Shown here in pieces: positions 1-9,096 of a stretch of DNA of 64,000 bases. Position 1 is the stretch's first letter; each line of letters begins with the position of its first letter. Source of the stretch: JBEIHX01 sp040381075 (GTDB lineage Bacteria > Pseudomonadota > Alphaproteobacteria > Caulobacterales > Aquidulcibacteraceae); NCBI GenBank assembly GCA_040381075.1, contig JBEIHX010000009.1, forward strand, positions 1-64,000, in the 5' to 3' direction. The position numbers and the translations under genes are program-made. The notes under the pieces are model-generated. The model saw only the letters and a list, made by a program, of their open reading frames with translations. It was not told the DNA's origin and made no database searches.

Positions 1-1022
1 CGCGCGGCGCGCCGCTGGCCGCCCCCGCCGTCGGGGGTGTGGCGGACAGCCGGCGCGCCGCCGCGCGCCAGGTCCGCAAGCAGACGCGTGGGAACTGCGG
101 CGGCCGCCGCAGCGACCACGATGTCGGCCGGAAACTCCTGGCGCGACTGCTGCGGATCCGACGGCGCGCCGTCGACCGGGGGCGCCTGTTGCACGGGCTC
201 GGCAGGCGGGTCGGGCGGCGCCGGCAGCGCGCGCGCGCGCGGCGCCAGGACAAGCTCGGCGGCGAGAACCGCGTCCTCCAGGGTGAGGCCGACGCGTCCG
301 TCGCGGGCGGCTGCGGCGCGGGCGGCGCGCACCGCCAGCAGCGGCGCTGTCAGTTCGCTGACGCCAAGCGCTGCTGCAGCCTCCACGAGAGCCGCCACGA
401 TGGCCTCCGGACAGGGCTCGGCGCGGGCAAGAACCGCACGCGCCGCACCAATGTCTGCGGGCGCAGGCGCACGCTCCAGGTCACTCCAGGTCGCGTCATC
501 GAACGACAGGTGAAAGGCAGTGCGCGCCCGCAACGCCGCAGGCGCGCGTTCATCGCCCTCGCCTTCATCGAGCAGCACCAGGGCGAAACGCGCAGGCGCG
601 CGCGCCCGAACCCCCTCGCGCTCGACCGCAACGACGCCCTGATCCATCGCCGCGGCGATCCGCGCGGCCTGACCGCTGGCGAGACGCTCGGCGCTGGCGG
701 CGAGCAATACCCCGCCGTCGGCCTCGGCGAGCACGCCGGTCTGCACGACCGGGCGCTGCAGCGCGAGCGTGGCCGCGAGGTCAAGCCCGCCGATCAGACG
801 GTCGTCTCCGGTCCCGGCGGGAAGCTTGCGCCACGCCGCATGGCCGCTCAGCATGCGCAGAATGGACAACCAGCGCTCCCGCGCCGGTCCTGCGCCCGCC
901 CGCAGCCAGGCCCCGCCGAGCCCGACAGGGTCAATCGCCAACAGGCTCGCGGCTTCCAGGGCGCGCGCCCAGTGCGGACTTGCGTCCGGCTGCGGCCCGG
1001 CGCGCCCGGCGGGCAGGCTCAT
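1..1022 (-). CDS. bchD: Magnesium chelatase subunit D, partial (C-terminus off window)
   Basis: Subunit D of the protoporphyrin IX magnesium chelatase, the first committed step of bacteriochlorophyll synthesis; it forms an AAA+ platform with BchI. The frame is open from an ATG at 1022 to the window edge with no stop, giving about 340 residues. It has an AAA-like N-terminal part that lacks a clear Walker A loop, as is usual for BchD, with stretches such as GDDRLIGGLDLAATL and GVLLAASAERLASGQAARI, then an Ala/Pro-rich linker near the edge. The C-terminal integrin-I (VWA) domain must lie outside the window. The start overlaps the bchI stop in an ATGA, showing a bchI-bchD operon with translational coupling. 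Being a recognised neighbour of bchI, the call is firm although truncated. Confidence 0.88.
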   Translation of the reverse strand, partial: MSLPAGRAGPQPDASPHWARALEAASLLAIDPVGLGGAWLRAGAGPARERWLSILRMLSGHAAWRKLPAGTGDDRLIGGLDLAATLALQRPVVQTGVLAEADGGVLLAASAERLASGQAARIAAAMDQGVVAVEREGVRARAPARFALVLLDEGEGDERAPAALRARTAFHLSFDDATWSDLERAPAPADIGAARAVLARAEPCPEAIVAALVEAAAALGVSELTAPLLAVRAARAAAARDGRVGLTLEDAVLAAELVLAPRARALPAPPDPPAEPVQQAPPVDGAPSDPQQSRQEFPADIVVAAAAAAVPTRLLADLARGGAPAVRHTPDGGGGQRRAA

Positions 1023-2089
1023 GCCGCCAGCACCTCAGCCATGGCGCGTTCGACACGAACCGTTGAACCCGTCTCATCAAGGGGATTGCGGCGAAGTCTG
1101 TGGCGCAGGGCCATCGGCGCCACGGCGCGCAGGTGTTCCCCGCGTACCGTGCGCGCACCGGCCAGGGCGGCGGCGCGCGCCGCCCGCATCAAGGTCAGTT
1201 CGCCGCGCAAGCCGTCGACGCCGACCGCCATGCACAATCGCGACATCTGCTCAAGGAGCGCGTCCGGCGTTTCCGTCCGCTTGATCGCAGCGCGCGCCTT
1301 GACGATCGACTTTCGGATGGCGGCGTCGGCGTCAGCCCAGGCGGTGCAGAACGCATCGGGATCGCGGTCGAACGCATCGCGGCGGCGCACCACCTCCATG
1401 CGATCCTTCAGATTGTCCGGCGTGCGCACATCGACGGCGAGCCCGAACCGGTCCAGCAATTGCGGCCGCAGCTCACCTTCCTCGGGATTGCCGCTTCCAA
1501 CAAGAACGAAGCGGGCCGGGTGCCGCAGGCTCAGCCCTTCCCGCTCGACAACGTTTTCGCCGGAGGCCGCCACGTCCAGCAGCAGGTCAACCAGATGATC
1601 TTCGAGGAGGTTGACCTCGTCGATGTAAAGAAATCCGCGATGCGCCCTGGCCAATAGGCCCGGCTCAAGGTGCTTCTCCCCACGCGTCAGCGCGCGCTCC
1701 AGATCCAGCGCGCCAACCACGCGGTCCTCAGTCGCCCCCAGCGGAAGATCCACCACCGGCGTCGTCGTCCACACTTTCGGGAGCGCACCGGCGCCTGCCG
1801 CATGCGTGCAGGGCGCCGCGCAGAGACTGCGCGCCGCCTTCGGGTCGCAGCGGTAGGGACAGCCCTCGACCGCCTCGATCGGAGGAAGCAGGGCGGCCAG
1901 GCCGCGCACCGCCGTGGACTTGCCCGTGCCGCGGTCGCCAAACACCATCACCCCGCTGATCCCCGGATCAACGGCGGCGATCAGCAGCGCCTGCTTCATG
2001 TCATCCTGGCCAACGATCGCGGAAAACGGAAAGGCTGCGCCCACGCGGCACTCCTGTTCAGGTGCTGTGGGGTTGAGGCTATCCAACAT
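1019..2089 (-). CDS. bchI: Magnesium chelatase ATPase subunit I
   Basis: AAA+ ATPase of magnesium chelatase, which inserts Mg2+ into protoporphyrin IX with BchD and BchH. Seen in the protein: FPFSAIVGQDDMKQALL at the N-terminus, Walker A GDRGTGKST, the VVDLPLGATEDRVVGALD insert, Walker B region FLYIDEVNLL, sensor stretch VLVGSGNPEEGELRPQLLDRF and the C-terminal LRGELTLMRAARA. Length about 356 residues fits BchI. The start is uncertain: ATG at 2089 is used here, but its GGAG is directly adjacent; TTG at 2113 and GTG at 2044 (AGGAG six bases upstream) are alternatives. The stop overlaps the bchD start. It is divergent from the cytochrome gene at 2320. Confidence 0.93.
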   Translation of the reverse strand: MLDSLNPTAPEQECRVGAAFPFSAIVGQDDMKQALLIAAVDPGISGVMVFGDRGTGKSTAVRGLAALLPPIEAVEGCPYRCDPKAARSLCAAPCTHAAGAGALPKVWTTTPVVDLPLGATEDRVVGALDLERALTRGEKHLEPGLLARAHRGFLYIDEVNLLEDHLVDLLLDVAASGENVVEREGLSLRHPARFVLVGSGNPEEGELRPQLLDRFGLAVDVRTPDNLKDRMEVVRRRDAFDRDPDAFCTAWADADAAIRKSIVKARAAIKRTETPDALLEQMSRLCMAVGVDGLRGELTLMRAARAAALAGARTVRGEHLRAVAPMALRHRLRRNPLDETGSTVRVERAMAEVLAA

Positions 2090-2319
2090 CTCCGGATGCG
2101 CCAATGTGATCAAATGGCGCGTCTGACGGACGCGTAGCGTGCGGCGCCGTGGGCGCTGGACGCGGTCACACTTGCGCCTATTTTAACGATCATCGGATTT
2201 GGGGGTCCGGACCGATCGTTCAGCCCGCAGGAGCTCCGTGCAGGGGCTCCAGCGGCCCGGGAACGGATAGTTGCATGTCGCGCGCGTCGGCGGGCCGGCG
2301 TTGCGTATCAGGAGGCACC

Positions 2320-2799
2320 ATGACACGGGCAAAATCATTCACCCCGGCACTGATCGCGGCCGGCGCTGCAGCGCTCGCCCTCAGCATCGGCGCGCTGGGG
2401 TTTGCTGCCGCCGCTTCAGCCCAGACGGCGGCCAAGCCGGCCGCCGGCGTGATTGCTCTCGCCATCACCGGCGCCGGCGGCGCGAAGATGTCGGGCAATC
2501 CCGCCAAGGGTCAGGCGGTGTTCAAGCAGTGCGCCACCTGCCACTCCCTCAAGGCGGGCGAGAACAAGGTCGGGCCGTCGCTGTCCAAGATCATCGGCCG
2601 CAAGGCCGGGACTGTTGCGGGTTTCCGCTACTCCAAGGCAAACCAGTCCTCCGGGATCACCTGGACCGAGCAGGAGCTGTTCACCTATCTGGAAAACCCG
2701 CGCAAGCGCATTCCGGGAACCACCATGTCCTTCGCCGGTCTGCGTGACGCGCAGCAGCGCGCCGATCTGATCGCCTTCCTCAAACTGAACGCCAAGTAA
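2320..2799 (+). CDS. cycA: Class I cytochrome c (cytochrome c2-type), exported
   Basis: Small periplasmic electron carrier; in phototrophic alphaproteobacteria cytochrome c2 shuttles electrons from the bc1 complex to the reaction centre or oxidase. The 159-residue precursor starts at the ATG preceded by an AGGAGG-like site (2311 region), and has a signal peptide (about residues 5-34, ending ASA). The single haem site is CATCH (C71, C74, H75), and the sixth ligand is probably M136 in GTTMSFAGL. The segments VGPSLSKIIGRKAG and YLENPRKRIPGTTM are typical of mitochondrial/c2-type cytochromes. A longer upstream frame exists but lacks a signal peptide and ribosome site. Position beside bchI suggests, but does not prove, a photosynthetic role; a respiratory c-type role is also possible. 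Confidence 0.85.
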   Translation: MTRAKSFTPALIAAGAAALALSIGALGFAAAASAQTAAKPAAGVIALAITGAGGAKMSGNPAKGQAVFKQCATCHSLKAGENKVGPSLSKIIGRKAGTVAGFRYSKANQSSGITWTEQELFTYLENPRKRIPGTTMSFAGLRDAQQRADLIAFLKLNAK

Positions 2800-2828
2800 A
2801 GGCGGCGCAAGGCGCTGGTCAGCGACCA

Positions 2829-2856
2829 CCGGGCGGCGCCCAGCGGCGCCGCCCGG
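2829..2856 (+). terminator. Perfect stem-loop after the cytochrome c gene
   Basis: A 12-bp perfect stem (CCGGGCGGCGCC / GGCGCCGCCCGG) with a CAGC loop lies 30 bp beyond the cytochrome stop. There is no T tract, so it is a terminator-like or 3'-end-stabilising hairpin rather than a textbook intrinsic terminator. It also sits in a convergent gap and could serve either strand. Confidence 0.5.
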
Positions 2857-2863
2857 GTTGATA

Positions 2864-2931
2864 CCGGCCCGCTGTCTGCTCCGGCCCGCTGTCTGCTCCG
2901 GCCCGCTGTCTGCTCCGATACCCTGTCTGCA
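2864..2931. repeat. Tandem repeat array A, 17-bp unit, 4 copies
   Basis: Unit CCGGCCCGCTGTCTGCT, three perfect copies and a fourth diverged one (2915-2931). It lies in the convergent gap between the cytochrome gene and the aminotransferase, just after the stem-loop. Confidence 0.9.
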
Positions 2932-2983
2932 TCGCCAGCGGAGCTCAACGCAGGCAGGAACGTGGTGGTCGCCCGGCCAGCGG

Positions 2984-4144
2984 TCAGGCGAACAGACGCC
3001 GCGCGGCGCCGAGACGGGCGACGCCGGCGGCGAGTGTGGCGTCTCCCTTTGCGAAACACAGCCGGGCGATCCGGGTCTCTTCGCCACCGGCGTAAAACGC
3101 TGAAACCGGGATGACCGCCACACCTGCCTCAACGACAGTGCGGCGGGCGAACGTGACGTCGTCGACCGGGACGCCGCTGGCCGGTAGATCAATACAGCTG
3201 AAATAGGTGCCAGCCGACGGCAGCACCTGGTAGCCCTCCGCCGTCAGCCCCGCCGCCAGGCGGTCGCGCGCCCGGGCGAGGCTCGCGCGCATCCCGCTGA
3301 AATAATCCATCTCCTTGGCCAGGCCGTACGCGACGGCTTCCTGCAGGTTCGGCGGCGTCGTGAACGTCAGAAACTGGTGAGCCCTGGCGATGAGGGTGAG
3401 CAGAGCCGGCGGGGCCAGAACGAAACCGACCTTCCAGCCCGTCAGCGAGAAGATCTTTCCCGCCGAGCCGATCTTCACACAGCGCTCGCGCATGCCCGGC
3501 AGGGACATCAATGGACAATGCGTCCGGCCGTCAAACACAACATGCTCCCAGACCTCGTCGCAGATCGCGATGAGCCCGTGGCGCACGCACATCTGCGCCA
3601 GCGGGGCCAGGGCCGCTGCATCGTAGACGGCGGCGGCCGGGTTGAGAGGATTGTTCAGCACCACGAAGCGCACGCGCGGGCCGATCGCTGCAGAAAGGGC
3701 GTCGGGATCAAGCCGCCAGTCCGGCGGGGACAGATTGATGGTCTTTGCAATGCCCCCGGCGCGCCGGATCAGCGGCAGGTACGCGTCATAGGCCGGCTGG
3801 AACACCAGCACTTCGTCGCCCGGTTCGATAAGGGCCAGGAAGCTCGCCGCAAGCGCCTCCGTGGCGCCGGACGTGATCAGGACCTCTGTCGGCCAGTCCA
3901 GCGTGAGGGACTGATGTCGCAGGTAGTGCGCCGCGACCGCCTCGCGCAGCACGGGAAGGCCCGACATCGGCGGGTATTGATTGGATCCTGTAAGCAGCGC
4001 CTCAGCGGCTCTCTCCCGAACGTCCCGGGGCCCTGGATCATCGGGAAACCCCTGCCCGAGATTGACTGCCTCATGGGTCCGGGCGAGCCCGCTCATCACG
4101 TCGAAAATCGTGGTGGGCAACGATGAAAATGTCGCGTCGGCCAC
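2984..4144 (-). CDS. PLP-dependent class I/II aminotransferase
   Basis: Fold-type I aminotransferase of the aspartate aminotransferase superfamily, 386 residues, cytoplasmic. It shows VNLGQGFPDDPGP near the N-terminus, the LITSGATEAL phosphate-loop region, NNPLNPAAAVY, DEVWEHVVFDG and the PLP-lysine motif SAGKIFSLTGWKVG. The GQGFPD and FSLTGWKVG signatures are those of the kynurenine/methionine aminotransferase-like subgroup (YbdL-like); the substrate cannot be told from sequence. The start ATG lies 33 bp after the yciB stop, so the two are likely co-transcribed. Confidence 0.85.
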   Translation of the reverse strand: MADATFSSLPTTIFDVMSGLARTHEAVNLGQGFPDDPGPRDVRERAAEALLTGSNQYPPMSGLPVLREAVAAHYLRHQSLTLDWPTEVLITSGATEALAASFLALIEPGDEVLVFQPAYDAYLPLIRRAGGIAKTINLSPPDWRLDPDALSAAIGPRVRFVVLNNPLNPAAAVYDAAALAPLAQMCVRHGLIAICDEVWEHVVFDGRTHCPLMSLPGMRERCVKIGSAGKIFSLTGWKVGFVLAPPALLTLIARAHQFLTFTTPPNLQEAVAYGLAKEMDYFSGMRASLARARDRLAAGLTAEGYQVLPSAGTYFSCIDLPASGVPVDDVTFARRTVVEAGVAVIPVSAFYAGGEETRIARLCFAKGDATLAAGVARLGAARRLFA

Positions 4145-4177
4145 GCGCGCTCCTGACAGGCCTTCCGGGCGGCGACC

Positions 4178-4807
4178 CTATTCGGCGGGCGTCTTGCTCA
4201 CCGCGCCCTCGCTTTGGGCCTTCTCATCCTTCACGACGAGAGGGATCTGCGAAAGGGCGAAGATCAGCGTGAGCGGCAGAACGCCCCAGAACTTGAAATT
4301 GGCCCAGAACACTTCGCTGTAGCTGCGCCAGATGTACTCGTTCAGACCGGCAAGAAAGATGAAGAACACGCCCCAGCGGACCGCAAGCGTTGTCCAGGCC
4401 TTGTCCGACAGCGTCCAGATTGAGCCGAAGAGCAGCTTCCAGACGTTCACCCGCACAAGGAGGCCGCCGAAGATCACCGCCGCATAGAACAGGTTCACGA
4501 TGGTCGGCTTGATCTTGATGAACAGGCCGTCGTGCAGCCACAAGGTGAGGCCGCCGAACACCAGAACCAGGACGCCCGACACCATCAACATCGCGGGCAG
4601 ACGACGCTCCACAAGCCAGGCGTAGCCGAGCGCGGCGGCGGTCGCGGCCATGAAGACGCCCGTGGCGATGAACAGAGCCTGATCCGGCTGCATCCGGTTC
4701 GCCACATTGTAGGCGATCATGAAGATCGCGATTGGCCCAACGTCGACCAGGAGCTTCGCTCCCTGGCCGAGGGTCTTGCGGGCGGAAGGTTGCGGGGTTG
4801 TGGTCAT
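4178..4807 (-). CDS. yciB: YciB family inner-membrane protein (septation protein A homologue)
   Basis: Integral membrane protein of the YciB/IspZ family, linked in other bacteria to envelope integrity and septation. The 209 residues show about five hydrophobic segments, the N-terminal GPIAIFMIAYNVANRM, the family motif KPTIVNLFYAAVIFGG and the C-terminal WANFKFWGVLPLTLIFALSQIP. The ATG at 4807 has an AGAAGGGG site and fits the family length; a longer frame upstream is not supported. It lies upstream of the aminotransferase gene. The usual alphaproteobacterial neighbour ftsY is not here. Confidence 0.88.
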   Translation of the reverse strand: MTTTPQPSARKTLGQGAKLLVDVGPIAIFMIAYNVANRMQPDQALFIATGVFMAATAAALGYAWLVERRLPAMLMVSGVLVLVFGGLTLWLHDGLFIKIKPTIVNLFYAAVIFGGLLVRVNVWKLLFGSIWTLSDKAWTTLAVRWGVFFIFLAGLNEYIWRSYSEVFWANFKFWGVLPLTLIFALSQIPLVVKDEKAQSEGAVSKTPAE

Positions 4808-5077
4808 CACCCCTTCTACGCGGGAGGGCGTGCATCGGACCAGAGCCGCCTTTGCAGGCCCCCCAGCTGAACCGATCACGCCTGCGCGATCGCCCTCACC
4901 CGTCCGGCTCGCCGGCGCAGCGACGCGCGGATCGGCTCCGGCCAACCACGGCGGGCCAATCACGCCTGTCAAACCGGACATGCCGAAGAGCACTGACCGC
5001 CCCAGCAGCGGCCAATGCTGAAATCACCAGATCCTTCGCCTGCAGACCCGGCATCCGCAGGCGCCAAGGGCGAACAC

Positions 5078-5179
5078 GGCGCCCAGGCAATCAGGGCGCC
5101 CAGGCAATCAGGGCGCCCGGGCAATCAGGGCGCCCGGGCAATCAGGGCGCCCAGGCAATCAGGGCGCACAGGCAATCAG
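5078..5179. repeat. Tandem repeat array B, 17-bp unit, 6 copies
   Basis: Unit GGCGCCCAGGCAATCAG, six head-to-tail copies with single-base changes (CCCAGG/CCCGGG/CACAGG). The array lies in the 699-bp co-directional gap between argE and yciB. Apart from it I see no convincing gene or RNA in 4808-5506. Confidence 0.92.
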
Positions 5180-5506
5180 GACAGACAAAAGATCCTCTGC
5201 CGCCCACCCTGCATTGCACCACTGCGGCGGCGCCGGGGGCGATGGTGAGCGCTGCTGTCGTCATGTTCTGCTTCAACGGACCAGACCACAGTGCAGCGCC
5301 CGCCGGCATACCGCGTCACGACACGCCGAGGGCATTCCTGCGGGCAGCCTCACGGGATCGCCACACGGCCTGGCGCCGGCATGACGCCTGCGCGCCACCT
5401 CATGCGGCCCCGCTGACACGGGATCGGCAGGGCAGAGAGACGGCGTCCGCGAGACGCCGCCGCCGGCCGCGTTGCAGAAACGCCCACGCCCCGTCGGGGC
5501 GGGCGG

Positions 5507-6691
5507 CTAGGCCTGGCACGCGCGCGCAATCAGGCGGCGAAACACCGCCGCGCCCTGGACAATCTGATCCCGGGAGATCCACTCATCCGGCTGGTGCGCC
5601 TGGGCGATGTCCCCAGGACCGCAGATCACGGTCGACAGGCCCGCGCGCTGGTACTGGCCACCCTCCGCGGCATAGGCCACCGCCTGCTCTCCATTGTCCC
5701 CGGTGACGGCCCGCATCAGGGCGGCCGCCGCCCCGTCGCGCTCCGGGGCAAGCGGCGGCGTGGCGGAGCGACGCTCCACGCGCACATATGCTTCCGGCGC
5801 GCGCGTGCGCATCTGCGCTTCAACACGCGCCGCAGCCGCCATGAAGCGATTCACATAGACTTCAGGATCAACATCAGGGGGGCAGCGCAAATCCCACAGG
5901 AACTCGCACCGGCGCGCCAGAATATTGGCCGCCGTGCCGCCAGCGACCACGCCAACCGTCATGGTGGCGCCGGGCGGTTGAAAGGCAGAGCAGGGATCGC
6001 CCGCCGCCGCAGCCTCCCGCCCCATCTCTGCGACCAGACCCATCAGCTCAATGGCGCCCATGACCGCCGACGCCCCGGCATTGATGAGACTGGAGTGCGC
6101 CTCGCGGCCGCCCACCTCGACCCGGAAGACCGAAATGCCCTTGTGGCCTGACACCACTTTCCACATGGTGGGCTCCCCGACCATGACCGCGGCGGGGCGC
6201 GGATACTCGGCCATGATGACGTCGATCATATCCGGCGCGCCCAGACATCCCACCTCCTCATCATAGCTCAGTGCGAAAATGAACGGCCGCAGCAGCGGCG
6301 CAGCGATCATGTCGTCCAGATGCGCCAGGGCGAGCGCGGAAAACGCCTTCATATCGGCAGCGCCGCGCCCGAAGAGGCGATCATCGCGCTCCACAAGACG
6401 AAACGGATCGCTGGTCCAGGGCTGACCGTCCACCGGCACCACGTCGGTATGGCCTGACAGGACAAGGCCGCCCGCCGTCGCAGGGCCTGCCAGACCGATC
6501 AGGTTGGCCTTTGTTCCATCAGCATTCGCCACCCGGCGCGTCGCGAGCCCCCGGGCGGCGAACAGCGCTTCCACATAGGCGATCAGCTCGAGGTTGGAGT
6601 TGCGCGAGGTGGTGTCGAACGCGACGAGGTCGGCGAGAATGTCGATCGCGCGCGCGGTACGATCCGGCAGGGTGTCGGGAGAAAGGCTCAT
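5507..6691 (-). CDS. argE: Acetylornithine deacetylase / M20 family amidohydrolase
   Basis: Zinc-dependent deacetylase that releases ornithine from N2-acetylornithine in arginine synthesis. The 394-residue protein carries the M20 metal motifs: SGHTDVVPVDGQPW (first ligand, catalytic Asp), GRGAADMKAF, SYDEEVGCLGA (catalytic Glu and ligand) and the C-terminal CGPGDIAQAHQPDEW. The dimerisation/lid domain begins near KVVSGHKGISVF. ATG 6691 is chosen because MSLSPDTLP matches the family N-terminus; the frame extends far upstream without similarity. It is followed downstream by the repeat-rich gap B. Other M20 deacylases with the same fold remain possible. Confidence 0.87.
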   Translation of the reverse strand: MSLSPDTLPDRTARAIDILADLVAFDTTSRNSNLELIAYVEALFAARGLATRRVANADGTKANLIGLAGPATAGGLVLSGHTDVVPVDGQPWTSDPFRLVERDDRLFGRGAADMKAFSALALAHLDDMIAAPLLRPFIFALSYDEEVGCLGAPDMIDVIMAEYPRPAAVMVGEPTMWKVVSGHKGISVFRVEVGGREAHSSLINAGASAVMGAIELMGLVAEMGREAAAAGDPCSAFQPPGATMTVGVVAGGTAANILARRCEFLWDLRCPPDVDPEVYVNRFMAAAARVEAQMRTRAPEAYVRVERRSATPPLAPERDGAAAALMRAVTGDNGEQAVAYAAEGGQYQRAGLSTVICGPGDIAQAHQPDEWISRDQIVQGAAVFRRLIARACQA

Positions 6692-6892
6692 CAGCGTATG
6701 CTGGCATGCCTGACGGCCAGGCGTCGAGCCGTCCCCAGCGCGCGCTGCGGCGGAACGCCAGGGGCATCCGCCCCATGGAGACCACACTGCACATGCAGCG
6801 TGGGGCGGTAACACTGCCGCGATCAGGCGGGCAGCACCGCGACAGCCCCGGTCGAACCTGTCATTCTGATCCGCCCGCTGAATGGGACCCTG

Positions 6893-8074
6893 ATGCCGAA
6901 TCCCCTCCGCGCGCTGGTCGCCGCTGTCGCGCTGGCCGCGACCGCCACCGGCGCCGCCGCAACGACGCGCGGGACATCGACCGGCGCCGGCCTGACCGCT
7001 CCCGCCACGGACCTGGCGGACGGCGGCGTTGCTCTGGCTGTCGCCAGCCCTGCGACCGCAGGGCCCGCAATGCCGGCATCCGCCACCCCAGGGCCGGCAT
7101 CCGCCACCCCAGGACCGACGCACGCCAGCCCGGCCCAGCCCGGGACGTCGCCCCCAGCGGCGGGCCCCGCATCAGGCCTGGGGGACGTTGATGCGCCGCT
7201 CGTCACCGCGGTCTCTCCGCGCGACCGCCAGGGACGACCGCTGGCCGACGTGATGGTGAACGGCCAGGGCCCGTTCAAGTTCGTCGTCGACACGGGCGCC
7301 AATCGCAGCGTCGTCTCGCGCGCCCTCGCCGACAGGCTGGCTCTCGAACGGATCGGCAGCAGCGAAGTCAATGCGGTGAATGGGTCTGCGGTGCGCGACA
7401 TCGCCCGCACAGCCCGGATCGAGGCGGGCGCGCTGCGCCTGACGAACCTGGAGACGCCGGTGCTCGAGAGCGAGGTGCTCGGCCAGGCGGACGGCCTGCT
7501 GGGGACACAGGGCCTGGGCGGGAAGCGGCTCCTCTTCGACAACGCCAACCAGACGCTCGTTATCAGTCAGGGCGCGCCGCGGGGCGCGCCGCGCGGTTTC
7601 AGCGTGGCCCCGCTGACTCTGCGCTTCGGTCGCCTCGCCATGGCGCAGGCCCAGATCGGCAAGGTCAAATTCAAGGCCGTGATCGACACGGGCGCCGAGG
7701 CGGCTGTCGCCAATACGGCGTTGATCCGCGCCCTGATCGCCGCCAATGAGGCGGTCGATCCCCAGATGCAGGTGACGGTGACCGGCGCCACGAATGCCGC
7801 GAGCCCGGCGCGCTGGACCATCCTGCCGAGGCTCCGTATGGGAGCGATCGACGTCGTGATGGTCGAGACAGCCGTGGCCGACCTCCATGTCTTCAACCTG
7901 TGGGGACTCTCGCAGGAGCCGGCGATGATCATCGGTATGAACATCCTGCGTCAGACCGAGGCCTTCGCGATCGACTATCGGGCGCGTCAACTTCAGGTGA
8001 AGTTTCTCGACTGGACGACGAGGGAGGAGTTCGTGCGCCTGCGCGAGCAGCTGCCAGGGGCGCGGCGCCACTGA
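6893..8074 (+). CDS. Exported protein with two retropepsin-like aspartyl protease domains
   Basis: 393 residues with an N-terminal signal peptide (about 1-23) and a low-complexity Ala/Thr/Pro/Gly linker (about 25-100) built from repeated SATPGPA-type units. Two retropepsin-like half-domains follow: the first with FVVDTGANRSVVS and LLGTQGL, the second with AVIDTGAEAAVAN and IIGMNILR. Both keep the DTG catalytic triplet, so the chain may act as a single-chain, pepsin-like two-Asp enzyme. Location is inferred to be periplasm or envelope. Divergent from argE; no strong ribosome site is visible before the ATG. Confidence 0.8.
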   Translation: MPNPLRALVAAVALAATATGAAATTRGTSTGAGLTAPATDLADGGVALAVASPATAGPAMPASATPGPASATPGPTHASPAQPGTSPPAAGPASGLGDVDAPLVTAVSPRDRQGRPLADVMVNGQGPFKFVVDTGANRSVVSRALADRLALERIGSSEVNAVNGSAVRDIARTARIEAGALRLTNLETPVLESEVLGQADGLLGTQGLGGKRLLFDNANQTLVISQGAPRGAPRGFSVAPLTLRFGRLAMAQAQIGKVKFKAVIDTGAEAAVANTALIRALIAANEAVDPQMQVTVTGATNAASPARWTILPRLRMGAIDVVMVETAVADLHVFNLWGLSQEPAMIIGMNILRQTEAFAIDYRARQLQVKFLDWTTREEFVRLREQLPGARRH

Positions 8075-8114
8075 GCGCGATCACCCCGCTGCACGGGGGC
8101 GGCCGGCGCAGACA

Positions 8115-8170
8115 GGGCCCGCCATTTGGGGCCCGCCAATTGGGGCCCGCCATATGGGGGGCCGCAATCC
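8115..8170. repeat. Tandem repeat array C, 14-bp unit, 4 copies
   Basis: Units GGGCCCGCCATTTG, GGGCCCGCCAATTG, GGGCCCGCCATATG and a diverged fourth. It starts 41 bp after the retropepsin-like gene stop and lies upstream of the creatininase-family gene. Confidence 0.88.
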
Positions 8171-8352
8171 GGGGGCCTGTCCGGGGGGCCATACGGGGGT
8201 CGGTCGACGCGCCTGCGCGGGCATGCCAAACAATCCCATCAAAAGGCGCCGCTTCGCCCATGGCGGCTGCCCCAGGCCTGCATGCACCGCCTGGACGGCG
8301 CCAACGCGGGCGGCCAGAAGACCAGGGCCACGCGCCCGCCGGAGACCGACCC

Positions 8353-9096
8353 ATGCTGCTTGCCCAAGCCTCCTGGATAGAGATCGACGCCTATCTGACC
8401 CGCTCGCGCGGTGTGGTCATCCCGATCGGATCCACCGAACAACACGGACCGAACGGACTTCTTGGGACCGATGCGATCTGTCCGGAGACGATCGCCCATG
8501 AGGCGGCGCCGGAGGGCGGCTTCCTCGTCACGCCGACCTTCAGCGTCGGTCAGGCCCAGCACCATATGGGCTTCGCCGGCACCATAACGCTGCGCCCATC
8601 CACGATGATCGCAGCGATCCAGGACTGGATCGCCAGCCTGCGCCGGCATGGTTTTGAGAAATTTTATTTCTTCAACGGCCACGGCGGAAACATCGCAACC
8701 ATCCAGGCGGCCTTCGCAGAAGCCTATGCCCCCTGGAGCCTGAAAGGCGAACCAGCCCCTTTCGCGTGCACGCTCATGAACTGGTGGGAGCTGCCGGGCG
8801 TGGGCGAGGTGTGCGCCCGCCTGTTCCCGATCGGCGACGGCAGCCATGCAACCGCTTCAGAAGTTTCGGTGACATACTACCGCTATCCGGAAGCCCAGAA
8901 GACGGTGGCCATGACCCCAAGGATCGCGCCGACCGGGCCGATCCGCGACGCCGCCGATTATCGCCGCCGCTTCCCGGACGGGCGCATTGGATCAGATCCG
9001 AGCCAGGCGAGCCCGCAGGCCGGCGGCGAGATCGTGCGTGCGGCCAAGCAGTCGCTCATCGCCGATGTCGCCCGATTCTTCGGCGAAAACGCCTGA
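8353..9096 (+). CDS. Creatininase family protein
   Basis: Metal-dependent amidohydrolase of the creatininase superfamily (includes creatininase, mycofactocin MftE, FAPy deformylase). In 247 residues it shows the family signatures PIGSTEQHGPNGLLGTD (Glu/His/Asp ligands), VGQAQHHMGFAGTITL, FFNGHGGNIATIQ and GDGSHATASEVS. ATG 8353 has GGAGA about eight bases upstream. The true substrate is unknown; creatinine breakdown is unlikely without companion genes. It is convergent with the M3 peptidase gene. Confidence 0.85.
   Translation: MLLAQASWIEIDAYLTRSRGVVIPIGSTEQHGPNGLLGTDAICPETIAHEAAPEGGFLVTPTFSVGQAQHHMGFAGTITLRPSTMIAAIQDWIASLRRHGFEKFYFFNGHGGNIATIQAAFAEAYAPWSLKGEPAPFACTLMNWWELPGVGEVCARLFPIGDGSHATASEVSVTYYRYPEAQKTVAMTPRIAPTGPIRDAADYRRRFPDGRIGSDPSQASPQAGGEIVRAAKQSLIADVARFFGENA

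Noticed and set aside
39..1598. 519-residue plus-strand open frame across bchD/bchI
   Set aside because: Arg/Gly/Ala-rich antisense shadow; both strands stay open in this GC-rich DNA, while the minus strand encodes recognisable BchD and BchI joined by ATGA.
4732..5706. 324-residue plus-strand frame through array B
   Set aside because: Built from the repeat units and antisense of flanking genes; composition is Arg/Pro/Gln-rich without domain.
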